Source of the DNA: Acinetobacter sp. ANC 3813
GTDB lineage: Bacteria; Pseudomonadota; Gammaproteobacteria; Pseudomonadales; Moraxellaceae
Direction: 5' to 3'
Assembly (NCBI RefSeq): GCF_002135435.1
Contig: NZ_NEGK01000018.1
Span: 1 to 54,808 of the forward strand
DNA: 54,808 nt
Shown here: positions 21,370 to 30,760 of the stretch, in pieces
Layout: each line of letters begins with the position of its first letter
Numbering within the stretch: the stretch's first letter is position 1
Notes under the pieces: model-generated
Seen by the model: only the letters and a program-made list of their open reading frames with translations
What the model was told of the DNA's origin: nothing
Databases searched by the model: none
Position numbers and translations under genes: made by a program

Positions 21370-23211
21370 TTATTGCTTGCGCAAATAGCTGGCAACTTTT
21401 TGCGCTTGCTCAGCGTCACTCCACCAGTAATCAATACCGGTCGACAGCTTTGGCTTCACGGCTGGCTGTTTATACATATTCCAATAAGCCAGCCAGTTTT
21501 CACCTTTGCCATAAGTTGGAATCTGATAATAGCCCGCCCGCAGCAAACGGTCTAAAGCGCGTGTACGAATCACCAAAGCCTTACGGTCTGGCGCGCGGAT
21601 CACCTGTTCCACGATGGCATCAATCGCTGGATTTTTAATGCCGGCATAGTTGTAATTGCCCGGCTGATCGGCTGATGCGCTGCCCCAGAATTGCGACTGT
21701 TCATTGCCCGGACTTAAAGACTGCGGCATCACACTGGTGGTCATATCAAAATCTTTGCTGCGCATGCGCTCAATGTATTGCGGCACATCCACTTGTCGGA
21801 TATTTACTTGTATGCCCAAGCGCTTCATATTGCGTACAAAAGGCATGAGCGTGCGCTGCAGGCCTTCCTGATGAATCAAGAATTCAATACGGATATTCTG
21901 GCCTTTCTTATCCAGCAACTGACCATTTTTATATTTATAGCCTGCATTTAATAACAGCTGGCGTGCTGTCAGCAGGTTATTGCGGTTAAATCCGCTGGCA
22001 TCGCTAACTGGATATTTCCAATTTCTTAATACGCCTGCACGCTGCACCGGATCTAATTTAGAGAGCTGAGGTTTCAGCACCGCCAGTTCTTCGGCTGAAG
22101 GTGTACCTTTGGCTTCCAATTCACTATTACTGAAGTAGCTTTGCAGACGAGTATATTGCCCATAAAACAGCGCCTTGTTTTGCCATTCAAAATCATAGGC
22201 ATAAGTCAGCGCTTGGCGCAGGCGAATATCTTGAAAAGGATTGCGGCGGGTATTGAACACAAAGCTTTGCGTAGCAATCGGGTTGCTGTGCTTAAAGCGG
22301 TATTTCACCACCATGCCCGCCTTTACCGCAGGGAAGTTATATTCAGTCACCCATTTGCGCGCAGTATATTCTTCATGCAGGGTATATTGACCCGATTTAA
22401 AACCTTCAAAAGCAATATCTAGACTGCGGTAATACACATATTTCAGGCGGTCAAAGTTATAACGCCCCTTATTGACTGGCAGATCTTTGGCCCAATAATT
22501 GGGGTTGCGCTTATAGCTCAAGCTGCGTCCAGCATCAACGCGGTCTAAAAGATACGGCCCTGAGCCTAAAATCGGCTGCATGGTTACGCGAGTGAAGTCT
22601 TTTTTGGCCCAGTCTTTTTGAGAATAGATCGGCATCTGCGACAATATCAGCGGCATTTCCGCATTATTGTCTGACTTAAAGCTCATTTTTACTTGATGCT
22701 TTGATAGCACTTCAGTTTTAGCTAAATCTGCCAAATACATTTGCAGGCCAGGATTGGATTTGGTCTGAAAAGCATCAAAACTGAATTTAACATCTGCAGC
22801 CGTCACGGGTGAACCATCACTAAACTTGGCTTTTGGGTTCAGATTAAAAATCACATACGAGGTTTTTTTCGGATCAAAGGTTGCGCTGCTGGCCAGCAGC
22901 GGATACATCACCCCTGGTTCATCCAGCGAGCTACTCATCAAGGAATCAAATAGATAATTGACCCCATCGGCAGCGCTGCCCTTGCCATTCATGCTGTTTA
23001 AGTTGTCAAAGGTGCCGTTGCTGGCGCTGCTGATATAACCGCCCTTAGGCGCGCCAGCATTCGCATAAGGCATGGCTGGCAGTGATGCATATTTGGGGGT
23101 GCTGTGTATGGCGATAAATGGCGTGGTCTGCACTGCAGCCCATGCCCCTTGCGTTAAAACAGCCCCAATTGCCAGCACATAAGGATTAACCTTGGCTAAT
23201 AAAATATTCAC
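21370..23211 (-). CDS. yejA: Periplasmic oligopeptide-binding protein (YejA-like)
   Basis: The 613-residue protein has a signal peptide ending near residue 25 (GAVLTQGAWA). It belongs to the family 5 solute-binding proteins (NLNPKAKFSDGSPVTAADVKFSFDA; GSGPYLL; RNPFQDIRLRQALTYAYDFEW). It would capture peptides for the YejBEF-type importer. The start is GTG 23211 with AGGGAG 6 nt upstream. The operon order is A-B-E-F as in E. coli. It follows mltD by 24 bases, so the importer may share a transcript with the murein hydrolase and could take up murein-derived or other peptides. Confidence 0.92.
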   Translation of the reverse strand: MNILLAKVNPYVLAIGAVLTQGAWAAVQTTPFIAIHSTPKYASLPAMPYANAGAPKGGYISSASNGTFDNLNSMNGKGSAADGVNYLFDSLMSSSLDEPGVMYPLLASSATFDPKKTSYVIFNLNPKAKFSDGSPVTAADVKFSFDAFQTKSNPGLQMYLADLAKTEVLSKHQVKMSFKSDNNAEMPLILSQMPIYSQKDWAKKDFTRVTMQPILGSGPYLLDRVDAGRSLSYKRNPNYWAKDLPVNKGRYNFDRLKYVYYRSLDIAFEGFKSGQYTLHEEYTARKWVTEYNFPAVKAGMVVKYRFKHSNPIATQSFVFNTRRNPFQDIRLRQALTYAYDFEWQNKALFYGQYTRLQSYFSNSELEAKGTPSAEELAVLKPQLSKLDPVQRAGVLRNWKYPVSDASGFNRNNLLTARQLLLNAGYKYKNGQLLDKKGQNIRIEFLIHQEGLQRTLMPFVRNMKRLGIQVNIRQVDVPQYIERMRSKDFDMTTSVMPQSLSPGNEQSQFWGSASADQPGNYNYAGIKNPAIDAIVEQVIRAPDRKALVIRTRALDRLLRAGYYQIPTYGKGENWLAYWNMYKQPAVKPKLSTGIDYWWSDAEQAQKVASYLRKQ

Positions 23212-23235
23212 GGCACTCCCTGCAGTGTTCTGGCT

Positions 23236-26200
23236 CTAGTTAGGCACTTTAATGACTTCACCAATCCGCAGCTGTGCAGACGGCTGCATATTATTCATTT
23301 CTGCCAAAGTATTGGTATCCATACCGTAACGGCTCGCAAGGCCAATCATGGTATCACCGCGCTTGATGCGGTATTCAGCAATCGTTTTCGGCACTTGAAT
23401 TTTCTGTCCCACACGCAGGCCTGCTTTGGCGCTGAGATTATTCAGCTCCGCCAATTCGGATACGCTCATACTGTTACGGCTGGCAATAAGATTTAAAGAC
23501 TCACCCGATTTTACAGTATAGCTTTCTGTACTGCGTGAACTGCTGCTTGATGCAGAAGCTGTTGGAGCAGATTTCACCGTTGCTGCCACTTTTTCAGCAG
23601 GCGCATCATCTTCAGAAACCTTCAACTTCTGACCAATTCTGACCGTACTGCTGCGTGTCAAATTATTCAGCTCCGCTAAATAGCTCAACTGCAATTTGTA
23701 CTTTTGCGCAATCGACGTCAATGTTTCGCCAGATTTCACGGTATGTGTGTCCGGCATTAAACCAGATGGAGTTTTTTCATTTTTGGCTGACACCTTCGCT
23801 TCTGATTTTGCATCAGCTTTCACTAAAGCTTTAAGCTCAGTATTTTCTTCCGGCACATCACCAGACAACTGCAGTTTTTGACCTACGCGTAAACCCGTAT
23901 TGCGGTTAATTCCATTTACATTCGCAAGATAATCAATGCTGACCTCATAACGGCTGGCTATCGCAGTTAAGGTATCACCCGATTGCACAACATACTGTTC
24001 AGGCGCTTTATTCTGTGCAGGCACTTTCAGCGTTTGGCCTACGCGCAAACCCGTATTGGCGGCTATATCATTGATCTCGGCCAATTCTGACACACTGATT
24101 TTTGCCTGCGATGCCAAACTATACAAAGTATCACCGCGCTGTACGCTGTAGCTTTCTGTTTTGTAGCTTGGTGCAGCCGATTTCTTATCAGCTTTAGCAG
24201 AAAGCGCTTTAGTCTCAGTTTTTGCTGCGGCAGTTTCGTTCGCCTCATTCACGTCATTCAGCGGCACATTAATTTTTTGACCCGCCATCAAACTGCTCGA
24301 AGCATTCAAGCCATCTGTCAAATCCGCCAATTCCTGATTTGAAAGCGCATAGCGGTCTGCAATCAATTTTAAATATTCGCCGCGTTTAACTGTATATGAT
24401 TTGGTTTGAACTTTAAGCGCTTTTTTCTCTGCGTCCGCTTTTTTGCTGTCCGCTTCAAGTTTCGCTTTAGATGCAGCTGTTTCTTTCAGAGACAGCTTCT
24501 GACCCACGAATAAACCGCTGGATGTGCTGAGATTATTATAATCAGCCAGCTGCTTCACTGATAAACCAAATTGGCCTGCCACGCCAGTTAAACTGTCATT
24601 GGCCTGCACCACATAGTTGTCAGGTGCTTTGGCATTTTGAGTTTTGGCTTTCGGCTCATCAATAACAGGTTTAGCATCATAAAGATAAATCGCTGTCCCC
24701 ACAAAAAGCTTAGACTCCGCATCCATCTGGTTCCATTTAGCCACATCACGCCAATTCACGCCGTTTTTCATCGCAATCAGCGCAAGCGTATCGCCCGACT
24801 GAACGGTATAAGTGCTGCGTTTGCCTTTAGGCGCGACCACGACCACTTCTGAATCGGTCTTAATGTAATTTTTGTCTAAATTACGCTTCGCTTCTTCAGA
24901 ATCCGCACTTGTACTTTCAGCCACTCCTTTCGGATAAGCAAAGCCCTTAGTCAGTTCTTTACCCTGCTGATCTGCAATTGATTGGCTGGTTTGAATGGCG
25001 GTCAGCTTAATCTTGCCATCGTAGGGATCGACAATTTCAGTGCCTTTAGGCGCCAAAGCTGTCAGCTCCTGCACCACTTGCTCCTGCTCAGCTTTCGTTG
25101 CAACCGGTTTCAGCACTTCATCCACAGTTTTGGTTTCGCCCTCAGCTTTGATAGCAGCCATAATTTGGCTGCGTTCTTGCGAAGACAAAGGCGGCTCTGC
25201 AGAAACGGCTTTGATAGATGCTGTTGGTGTTACAGCCACAGGAATACGCGGCGCACTCGGAATATCTGTACTTGCTGCAAAGGCCGCCAAAGCTGCAGAA
25301 CCTTTGGGCGTAGACACTTTAGATGTACTTGCGGCAGGTTTAGCTACAGTCATCACAGGCGGCGCAGAGACTGACGGCACCACAACTTTGGTATTTAACG
25401 TAGGCGGCGCAGTACGTGCAGGGGCAATGGTGACATTATTCTGCGGCAAAGGCTGATTTAAACCGCCAGCCCAATATCCACCAGATGCAGATTTCAGCTT
25501 TTTCAGTTTCGCATCCACTGTCGGGCTAACATCTGCAGGAATTAAAATACGCATTGGACTTGAAGTATCAATCACTTCACCGCGGTGCCCTGGATTCAGG
25601 GCATATAGTTCTGCACGGCTTAAACCTGTTACAGATGCAACTTCATTTAAATTTGCTGGTCCTACCGTAATTTCCCTAAAGTGCGGGCGGTTGGCAATTG
25701 GCGGTAAGCTCACGCCGTAATTGTTTGGATTTTTAATAATTTGCGCCACAGCTATAAAGCGCGGCACATAGTTCATTGTTTCTTGTGGCAGTTTCAAAGA
25801 CCAGTAATCTGTAGGCAAGCCTGCTGCTTTGTTGCGGTTAATTGCCTGCTGGATACGGCCCGGCCCTGCGTTATAAGCAGCCAAAGCTAGCTCCCAAGAA
25901 CCGAATTGATTATACAGGCTGCCTAAAAACTCATAGGCTGCACGGGTCGATTCCACAACATCACGGCGTCCGTCATACATGCTGGTTTGCTTTAGGCCAT
26001 AAATACGGCCAGTACTCGGAATAAACTGCCATAGGCCCGCAGCTGCAGCGCTTGATGTTGCTGCTGGGTCATACGAGCTTTCAATCACAGGCAGCAACGC
26101 CAATTCTGTCGGCATGCCGCGGCGTTCTGCTTCTTTTACTGTGTGGTACAAATAGCGTGATGCGCGTGCGCTTAAGCGTTCAATATAAGGCTGACGTGAC

Positions 26201-26544
26201 GAGAACCAGCCGCGCTGCGCTTCAATACGCGTATCCCAATGATTGAGATCCATTTTGAAGCCTACGGTCATACGCTTCCAAACATCACCATGTTTTAAAA
26301 CCTGCAGGCGGTCGCCTTCTACTGCGCGCATGTCTGTTGCCGACAGTAAATCTTCTAAACCATCCAAGCTGTTGGCATCTAAATAGCCTGATGAACCAAC
26401 CATTTTCGACTTCGAAGCCTGTGTTGCGCTTGAAGAAGATGAGCAGCCCGTTAAACCTAAAGCAGCTAACGCTGAACCCAGTACTGTAATTTTAAATAAA
26501 GATGGGAAAGTAGGCTGACACCAGATTTTGGTTGGTTTATACAT
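23236..26544 (-). CDS. mltD: Membrane-bound lytic murein transglycosylase D-like lipoprotein with many LysM domains
   Basis: The roughly 1102-residue product cleaves peptidoglycan glycan strands. The signal peptide has a lipobox (LGLTGC). A family 1 lytic transglycosylase domain follows, with catalytic Glu in LPVIESSYDP, then AAAAGLWQFIPSTGR and NAGPGR. A LysM-like MltD segment comes next (FREITVGPANLNEVAS), then an Ala/Pro/Ser/Thr-rich linker and eight LysM repeats to the C-terminus. E. coli MltD is far shorter (about 450). I chose ATG 26544 over TTG 26556 because a GGA lies 7 nt before it. In Pseudomonas, from memory, mltD also sits between a peptide ABC importer and rnhA/dnaQ. Confidence 0.9.
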   Translation of the reverse strand: MYKPTKIWCQPTFPSLFKITVLGSALAALGLTGCSSSSSATQASKSKMVGSSGYLDANSLDGLEDLLSATDMRAVEGDRLQVLKHGDVWKRMTVGFKMDLNHWDTRIEAQRGWFSSRQPYIERLSARASRYLYHTVKEAERRGMPTELALLPVIESSYDPAATSSAAAAGLWQFIPSTGRIYGLKQTSMYDGRRDVVESTRAAYEFLGSLYNQFGSWELALAAYNAGPGRIQQAINRNKAAGLPTDYWSLKLPQETMNYVPRFIAVAQIIKNPNNYGVSLPPIANRPHFREITVGPANLNEVASVTGLSRAELYALNPGHRGEVIDTSSPMRILIPADVSPTVDAKLKKLKSASGGYWAGGLNQPLPQNNVTIAPARTAPPTLNTKVVVPSVSAPPVMTVAKPAASTSKVSTPKGSAALAAFAASTDIPSAPRIPVAVTPTASIKAVSAEPPLSSQERSQIMAAIKAEGETKTVDEVLKPVATKAEQEQVVQELTALAPKGTEIVDPYDGKIKLTAIQTSQSIADQQGKELTKGFAYPKGVAESTSADSEEAKRNLDKNYIKTDSEVVVVAPKGKRSTYTVQSGDTLALIAMKNGVNWRDVAKWNQMDAESKLFVGTAIYLYDAKPVIDEPKAKTQNAKAPDNYVVQANDSLTGVAGQFGLSVKQLADYNNLSTSSGLFVGQKLSLKETAASKAKLEADSKKADAEKKALKVQTKSYTVKRGEYLKLIADRYALSNQELADLTDGLNASSSLMAGQKINVPLNDVNEANETAAAKTETKALSAKADKKSAAPSYKTESYSVQRGDTLYSLASQAKISVSELAEINDIAANTGLRVGQTLKVPAQNKAPEQYVVQSGDTLTAIASRYEVSIDYLANVNGINRNTGLRVGQKLQLSGDVPEENTELKALVKADAKSEAKVSAKNEKTPSGLMPDTHTVKSGETLTSIAQKYKLQLSYLAELNNLTRSSTVRIGQKLKVSEDDAPAEKVAATVKSAPTASASSSSSRSTESYTVKSGESLNLIASRNSMSVSELAELNNLSAKAGLRVGQKIQVPKTIAEYRIKRGDTMIGLASRYGMDTNTLAEMNNMQPSAQLRIGEVIKVPN
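23239..24813 (-). repeat. Eight LysM repeats in MltD
   Basis: Each unit has the form Y-x-V-x-x-G-[DE]-[TS]-L, then an Asn or Leu-rich middle and L-[RF]-[VI]-G-[QT]. Units are separated by charged Ala/Lys-rich or Ser-rich linkers (about 48-80 residues per unit). They occupy the last 525 residues. LysM binds N-acetylglucosamine in murein. Confidence 0.9.
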
Positions 26545-26751
26545 AAAGAAATCCAAACAACTCGTATAAAAATTTATTTTTTAGCTCTGTCATTGTAGTG
26601 AAGCGGCACGCAGACACAAGGCGTTAATTTAACGCGTTTCGCGTATAAATGTTACAAGAAATTAAAAAAACGTAAGGATTCCGCTTCCTCTATTGCATTT
26701 GCGTTATACAATACAGCTCTGAACTCAGCCTTAATTTTCGGATTCACATCT

Positions 26752-28137
26752 ATGTCACAAACAATCACGCTTTACGTCGATGGCGCTTGCAAAGGCAATC
26801 CTGGTTTAGGCGGATGGGGTGCATATATTATTACCGAAACTGAAGAGCACAAGATTTGCGGCGGCGAACCAGAAACCACCAATAACCGTATGGAGCTGAC
26901 AGCAGCAATTGAAGGCGTGCTGTTTTGCCCTGCCAATGCCAAACTGGTCATTTGGACAGATTCCAATTATGTGAAGCAAGGCATCACCGAGTGGATTCAT
27001 GGCTGGAAAAAGAAAAACTGGAAAGACGTCAAAAATCCAGATCTTTGGAAAAAACTGGATGCTGTCTGCCAAGGCCGAGAAATCGAGTGGAATTGGATTA
27101 AAGGCCACGCTGGACATGCGGGCAATGAAATGGCGGATCAGCTGGCGAACCAAGGTGCAGAAGAAACCGCACTGCAGCTGAAAAATGGCAATGCAAAAAA
27201 AAAAGCGGAACCTGACTGGCTGCTGAATGACCCATTTGGCTTAGACAGCGCAGAGGATGAAGACGAGTTGATTGAAGAAGAAACGGTATTTGAAGAAAAC
27301 TCAAGCGCTGCAGATGAGAACCTGATAAACACAGCACACCCCGAATCTCAGCCTGAATCTGCTGAAAAAATTCCGCCAGCAGCAAAACCAGCAGCGCCGA
27401 TGCATCCGAAGATTGTAATTACCCCTGCCACTTTGGATTTGCAAGGCCCGCGCCAGCTGATTTTAGATACAGAGACTACCGGTTTTTATTTTCAAGACAG
27501 CGACCGCATCATTGAGGTCGGCGCCGTTGAAATGATCAACCGTAAATTGACCGGCAGCTCAATTCATATTTATATCAACCCGAAGAAGCCTGTAGGTGAA
27601 TCAGAAAACATCCACGGTATCAGTGATGATTTCTTAAAAGATAAACCACTGTATGCTGAAATTGCAGATACCCTGTTTGACTATTTAAAAGGCGCAGAAA
27701 TTATTGCGCATAACGCAACCTTCGATATGAACTTCTTAAATATGGAGTTCACCCGTGCAGGCTTCCCTGCACTGTCAACGGTCTGCGAAGTCACCGATAC
27801 CTTGGCGATGGCAAAATCCAAGCATCCGGGGCAAAAAAACTCATTGGACGCATTGGTGCGCCGCTATGAAATTCCGCAGCGCGACCGTACCTTCCACGGC
27901 GCCTTGCTCGATGCAGAGATTCTATCTGACGTCTACTTAGCCATGACCGGCGGTCAAGTATCTTTTGATATTGATGCACTGACAAACAGCGAAGGTGGAC
28001 AAGGCGCTTCTTCGCGTCAAGCCGTGCAAATCGAGCTTCCTGTGATTTTACCAAGTGCAGAAGAGCTGACCGAGCATGAGAATTGGGTCAAACAATTTGA
28101 GGAAAAACAGGGTACGCCTTGCCTTTTCGCAAAATAA
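26752..28137 (+). CDS. rnhA-dnaQ: Ribonuclease HI fused to DNA polymerase III epsilon (proofreading exonuclease)
   Basis: One 461-residue frame joins two complete enzymes. Residues 1-148 are RNase HI, with catalytic D10, E48, D70, H119 and D129 and the basic handle GWKKKNWKD. Residues 152-230 are an acidic, Pro/Ala-rich linker. Residues 235-400 are a DEDDh exonuclease (D239 and E241 in LDTETTGF, D325 in NATFDMNF, H382 and D387 in HGALLDAE). A clamp-binding-like QVSF follows at 402-405. The gene would couple RNA removal and replication fidelity. An A10 run (27195-27204) lies exactly at the RNase HI/linker junction. In E. coli the two genes are separate and divergent. Transcribed with or just before fimL. 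Confidence 0.95.
   Translation: MSQTITLYVDGACKGNPGLGGWGAYIITETEEHKICGGEPETTNNRMELTAAIEGVLFCPANAKLVIWTDSNYVKQGITEWIHGWKKKNWKDVKNPDLWKKLDAVCQGREIEWNWIKGHAGHAGNEMADQLANQGAEETALQLKNGNAKKKAEPDWLLNDPFGLDSAEDEDELIEEETVFEENSSAADENLINTAHPESQPESAEKIPPAAKPAAPMHPKIVITPATLDLQGPRQLILDTETTGFYFQDSDRIIEVGAVEMINRKLTGSSIHIYINPKKPVGESENIHGISDDFLKDKPLYAEIADTLFDYLKGAEIIAHNATFDMNFLNMEFTRAGFPALSTVCEVTDTLAMAKSKHPGQKNSLDALVRRYEIPQRDRTFHGALLDAEILSDVYLAMTGGQVSFDIDALTNSEGGQGASSRQAVQIELPVILPSAEELTEHENWVKQFEEKQGTPCLFAK
27195..27204 (+). other. A10 slippery tract at the RNase HI/DnaQ junction
   Basis: Ten consecutive A residues encode the end of Ala148 and Lys149-151. With one extra A, reading ends at TGA 27213-27215 after 154 residues. 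With one fewer A it ends at TGA 27224-27226 after 157 residues. Both equal a normal RNase HI (155 in E. coli). The tract could therefore give free RNase HI by transcriptional or ribosomal slippage; this is inference. Confidence 0.5.
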
Positions 28138-28264
28138 AATCTAAATTTCCTGTTACTTTTTGTATTTAAACCGTTAAAACATACGCTATAGTTAAACAAA
28201 AGATGGTCCGCCTATAAACAGGCGGTTCACAAACAAGATAAAACCCTAGGAAAGGTGCAGATCC

Positions 28265-29908
28265 ATGTCTTACCAAACCTCTATACATTTTGATCCAACG
28301 GCATTGCTGATAATAAAAAATGAGGTTGATAACTCGATCAAGTTAGTCGAATCAGCAGTCAGCACCTTAGTAGAAGACCAAACCTTGCCTTTTGGCATTG
28401 ATGATGCACTCAATCAATTTGAGCAATGCGCACAAGTCCTTGCTCTGATCGATATGTCTAGCCTCGCCAAAATCGCTCAATACTCTGCAGAATTAATGCG
28501 CAAGATTATGGGGAATCCTGCCGTTATTAATTCGACAGATGTTATTGCACTGAGCGAAGGCACAACCATGCTGAAGCGCTATATTGAGTTCATCTGCCTG
28601 CGTGAAGTCAAAATTCCGCAATTTTTATTAGACACGCTAAACCGTCTAGAATTGTCATTGGGCAAGCCGCTGACCTCAGAAGGCCAGCACATCGAATCCC
28701 TGCTGGACTCTATTACGCCAGATTTCGATTTGCCTCAAGCGCCCGTTTTAGAAAAATCTAAATATGTACACCGCTTATACAAACTTGCGCTGAATAAACT
28801 GCTGAAACAGGAAGAAACTGAATCTGACCTGCAAGCGATTAAACTGGTGGGCACATATCTTTCTGCTTTAGCAGAAACCCACCCAAGCAAGCAGTATTGG
28901 AACTTAGTGTTTACTGCGTTCAATCAAATTGATCACTTGCTGATTAATGAGCCGCGTTTACGCACGCTGGTAAGCATTGAACGCAATATGGCGCAGTATT
29001 TTACAGCGCAAGACCGTTTTAAGCCGTCGCTGTCGGATATTGCCAATGTGCTAAGCCTGTGCATCAGCCAAGAAGATGAAGTGTCGCAGCATATCCGCAC
29101 CAAATTGAATATTGGCGATGACCTGCTGACCGATGTGCAGCTGCAAGTCTTCAGCCGCCATTTATATGGTCCAGACTTTGACACCATGCATACCATCAGC
29201 GGCCTAGTTACAGCTGAAATGGCTCAGATCCGCAACGATATTGAGTACAATTACCAAAATATGACGCCAGAGAAAACGCAAGAACTTCAAGGCAAGTTGA
29301 TGCAGCTGGGCAATATTTTCAAAGTGCTGAACTTGAACGAAGCGCATAATGATTTGACCCGCCAAGCAGCGTCATTGAACCAAGCTGAAATCTTAAAAGA
29401 TGAAAGTTTTGCGCAGCAGCTGATGAACTGCATTTTGTCCGCGATGAATTCGATTGGTGTCCTTGAACGCCACCATACGTCAAGCCGCCTGCAGCTGCGC
29501 GTACACAACATGAATATTTCGTTGGACCGTCTGGATGAGGCCCATGAAGCGCTGCTGAACGAAACACGTGTACTGATTGATGCTGCCAGCCAAACCCTGG
29601 TTCAATATGTAAAAGATCAAGATGCAGCCGTGCTGGAAACCGTGCCAACACAATTGCGTGAAATTGGCGGCGCTTTGCTGTTCTTAAATGCAGAAACAGG
29701 TCAGGAGTCTTTAAGTACAGCAGCAAGCTTTGTGCAAGGCCATCTAGAAGCTGGCACAGCCATTGATGGTCAAAACATCAATCGCGTGCTGGATACATTG
29801 GCAAGTGCAGACATGCTGATTGAAAATTTAAAGAACAAAATGCCTGTATTGCACAGCATGTTTAAGGTAGCATTGGAAAGCAGTGATAAATTGAAATCTG
29901 CAGCCTAA
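28265..29908 (+). CDS. fimL: FimL-like protein (ChpA N-terminal-domain homologue)
   Basis: The 547-residue cytosolic, largely helical protein resembles FimL and the N-terminal region of the ChpA kinase. Support includes TTMLKRYIEFICLREVKIPQ near residue 100, the Leu-rich body and the neighbourhood. In Pseudomonas, FimL lacks phosphorylatable histidines and helps control cAMP, type IV pilus function and twitching. The C-terminal Hpt-like bundles here (about 400-547) show no obvious HxxKG phosphorylation motif, as in FimL. A small hairpin (28208-28225) and the strong Shine-Dalgarno AGGAAAGG precede the start. The stop overlaps nudC (TAATG). Confidence 0.75.
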   Translation: MSYQTSIHFDPTALLIIKNEVDNSIKLVESAVSTLVEDQTLPFGIDDALNQFEQCAQVLALIDMSSLAKIAQYSAELMRKIMGNPAVINSTDVIALSEGTTMLKRYIEFICLREVKIPQFLLDTLNRLELSLGKPLTSEGQHIESLLDSITPDFDLPQAPVLEKSKYVHRLYKLALNKLLKQEETESDLQAIKLVGTYLSALAETHPSKQYWNLVFTAFNQIDHLLINEPRLRTLVSIERNMAQYFTAQDRFKPSLSDIANVLSLCISQEDEVSQHIRTKLNIGDDLLTDVQLQVFSRHLYGPDFDTMHTISGLVTAEMAQIRNDIEYNYQNMTPEKTQELQGKLMQLGNIFKVLNLNEAHNDLTRQAASLNQAEILKDESFAQQLMNCILSAMNSIGVLERHHTSSRLQLRVHNMNISLDRLDEAHEALLNETRVLIDAASQTLVQYVKDQDAAVLETVPTQLREIGGALLFLNAETGQESLSTAASFVQGHLEAGTAIDGQNINRVLDTLASADMLIENLKNKMPVLHSMFKVALESSDKLKSAA

Positions 29909-30681
29909 TGACCACACTCTCACTTGCTTATATTTTTAAACAGCAGCAGCTGTTAGTCGATGAACAATTTCAACTGCCTCGCGTTGAAACTTTAGCAAGT
30001 GATTTGCTGATTAGCACGGGTGATCAAGTGATTGCCCGTGACCTGCAAGAGCATGAGGCTATTCCTGATGGCTTGCAGCTGATTCCTATACGCCAATTGC
30101 TTCAGCTCTGGAGCATTCAAGAATTTGAACAGGCCAGCCGCGCTATTCAGCTCTTGGAATGGCGCCGCAACCATAAATTCTGCAGCCACTGCGGTCATAA
30201 AACAGATGTTCACACCAGTGAATATGCCATGGTGTGCCCTGCCTGCAATTATCATCAATATCCCCGCGTCAATCCTTGCGTGATTACTGTGATTACCCGC
30301 GGTAAAGACGAAATTCTATTGGCCAAAAATGCCCGCAACACCAGCAATATGTATGGCTTGATTGCAGGTTTTGTCGAAGTTGGCGAAACCTTGGAAGATG
30401 CAGTACGGCGTGAAACTTTGGAAGAAGTCGGTTTAAAGCTGGGCAAAATTGAATATTTAGCCAGTCAGCCTTGGCCTTTCCCAAGCAACCTGATGATTGC
30501 ATTTAAAGCGGAATATGCATCTGGTGAACTGCAGCTGCAGCCCGAAGAAATCAGTGATGCCGCTTTCTTTAAGTTTGATCAGCTGCCGGAGATTCCTTTT
30601 AAAGGCAGTATTGCGCATGCCATGATTATGCATGTAATTCAAGGTACCGCCGTTGCTGATGATACTCAAGCCTGGCTTTAA
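29908..30681 (+). CDS. nudC: NAD+ diphosphatase / NAD-RNA decapping Nudix hydrolase
   Basis: The 257-residue protein hydrolyses NAD(H) to NMN(H) and AMP, and in E. coli it also removes NAD caps from RNA. The four-cysteine zinc ribbon (CSHCG and CPACN) precedes the Nudix box GFVEVGETLEDAVRRE followed by TLEEVG. The NudC-specific SQPWPFPS motif lies just after it. The length equals E. coli NudC. It is translationally coupled to fimL through TAATG and ends at a terminator shared with the convergent hydrolase. Confidence 0.96.
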   Translation: MTTLSLAYIFKQQQLLVDEQFQLPRVETLASDLLISTGDQVIARDLQEHEAIPDGLQLIPIRQLLQLWSIQEFEQASRAIQLLEWRRNHKFCSHCGHKTDVHTSEYAMVCPACNYHQYPRVNPCVITVITRGKDEILLAKNARNTSNMYGLIAGFVEVGETLEDAVRRETLEEVGLKLGKIEYLASQPWPFPSNLMIAFKAEYASGELQLQPEEISDAAFFKFDQLPEIPFKGSIAHAMIMHVIQGTAVADDTQAWL

Positions 30682-30708
30682 GGCCATTGTGCCGCAGTAT
30701 TCGAGTTT

Positions 30709-30738
30709 AAAAAACCACTCATATTTGAGCGGTTTTTT
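30709..30738. terminator. Bidirectional terminator between nudC and the hydrolase
   Basis: AAAACCACTC pairs with GAGCGGTTTT with one mismatch, with A and T runs on both sides. Confidence 0.85.
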
Positions 30739-30760
30739 AATTTAAACTCAAACAGCTGAG

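Noticed and set aside
24982..25456. Long forward frames of 130 and 138 codons
   Set aside because: Antisense shadows of the Ala/Thr/Pro-rich linker of mltD.
26752..28137. Rnh-dnaQ fusion as an assembly frameshift at the A10 run
   Set aside because: With A10 the two domains are in one open frame across about 80 linker codons, while both other tract lengths stop at once. An error producing a long open linker by chance is unlikely, though resequencing would settle it.
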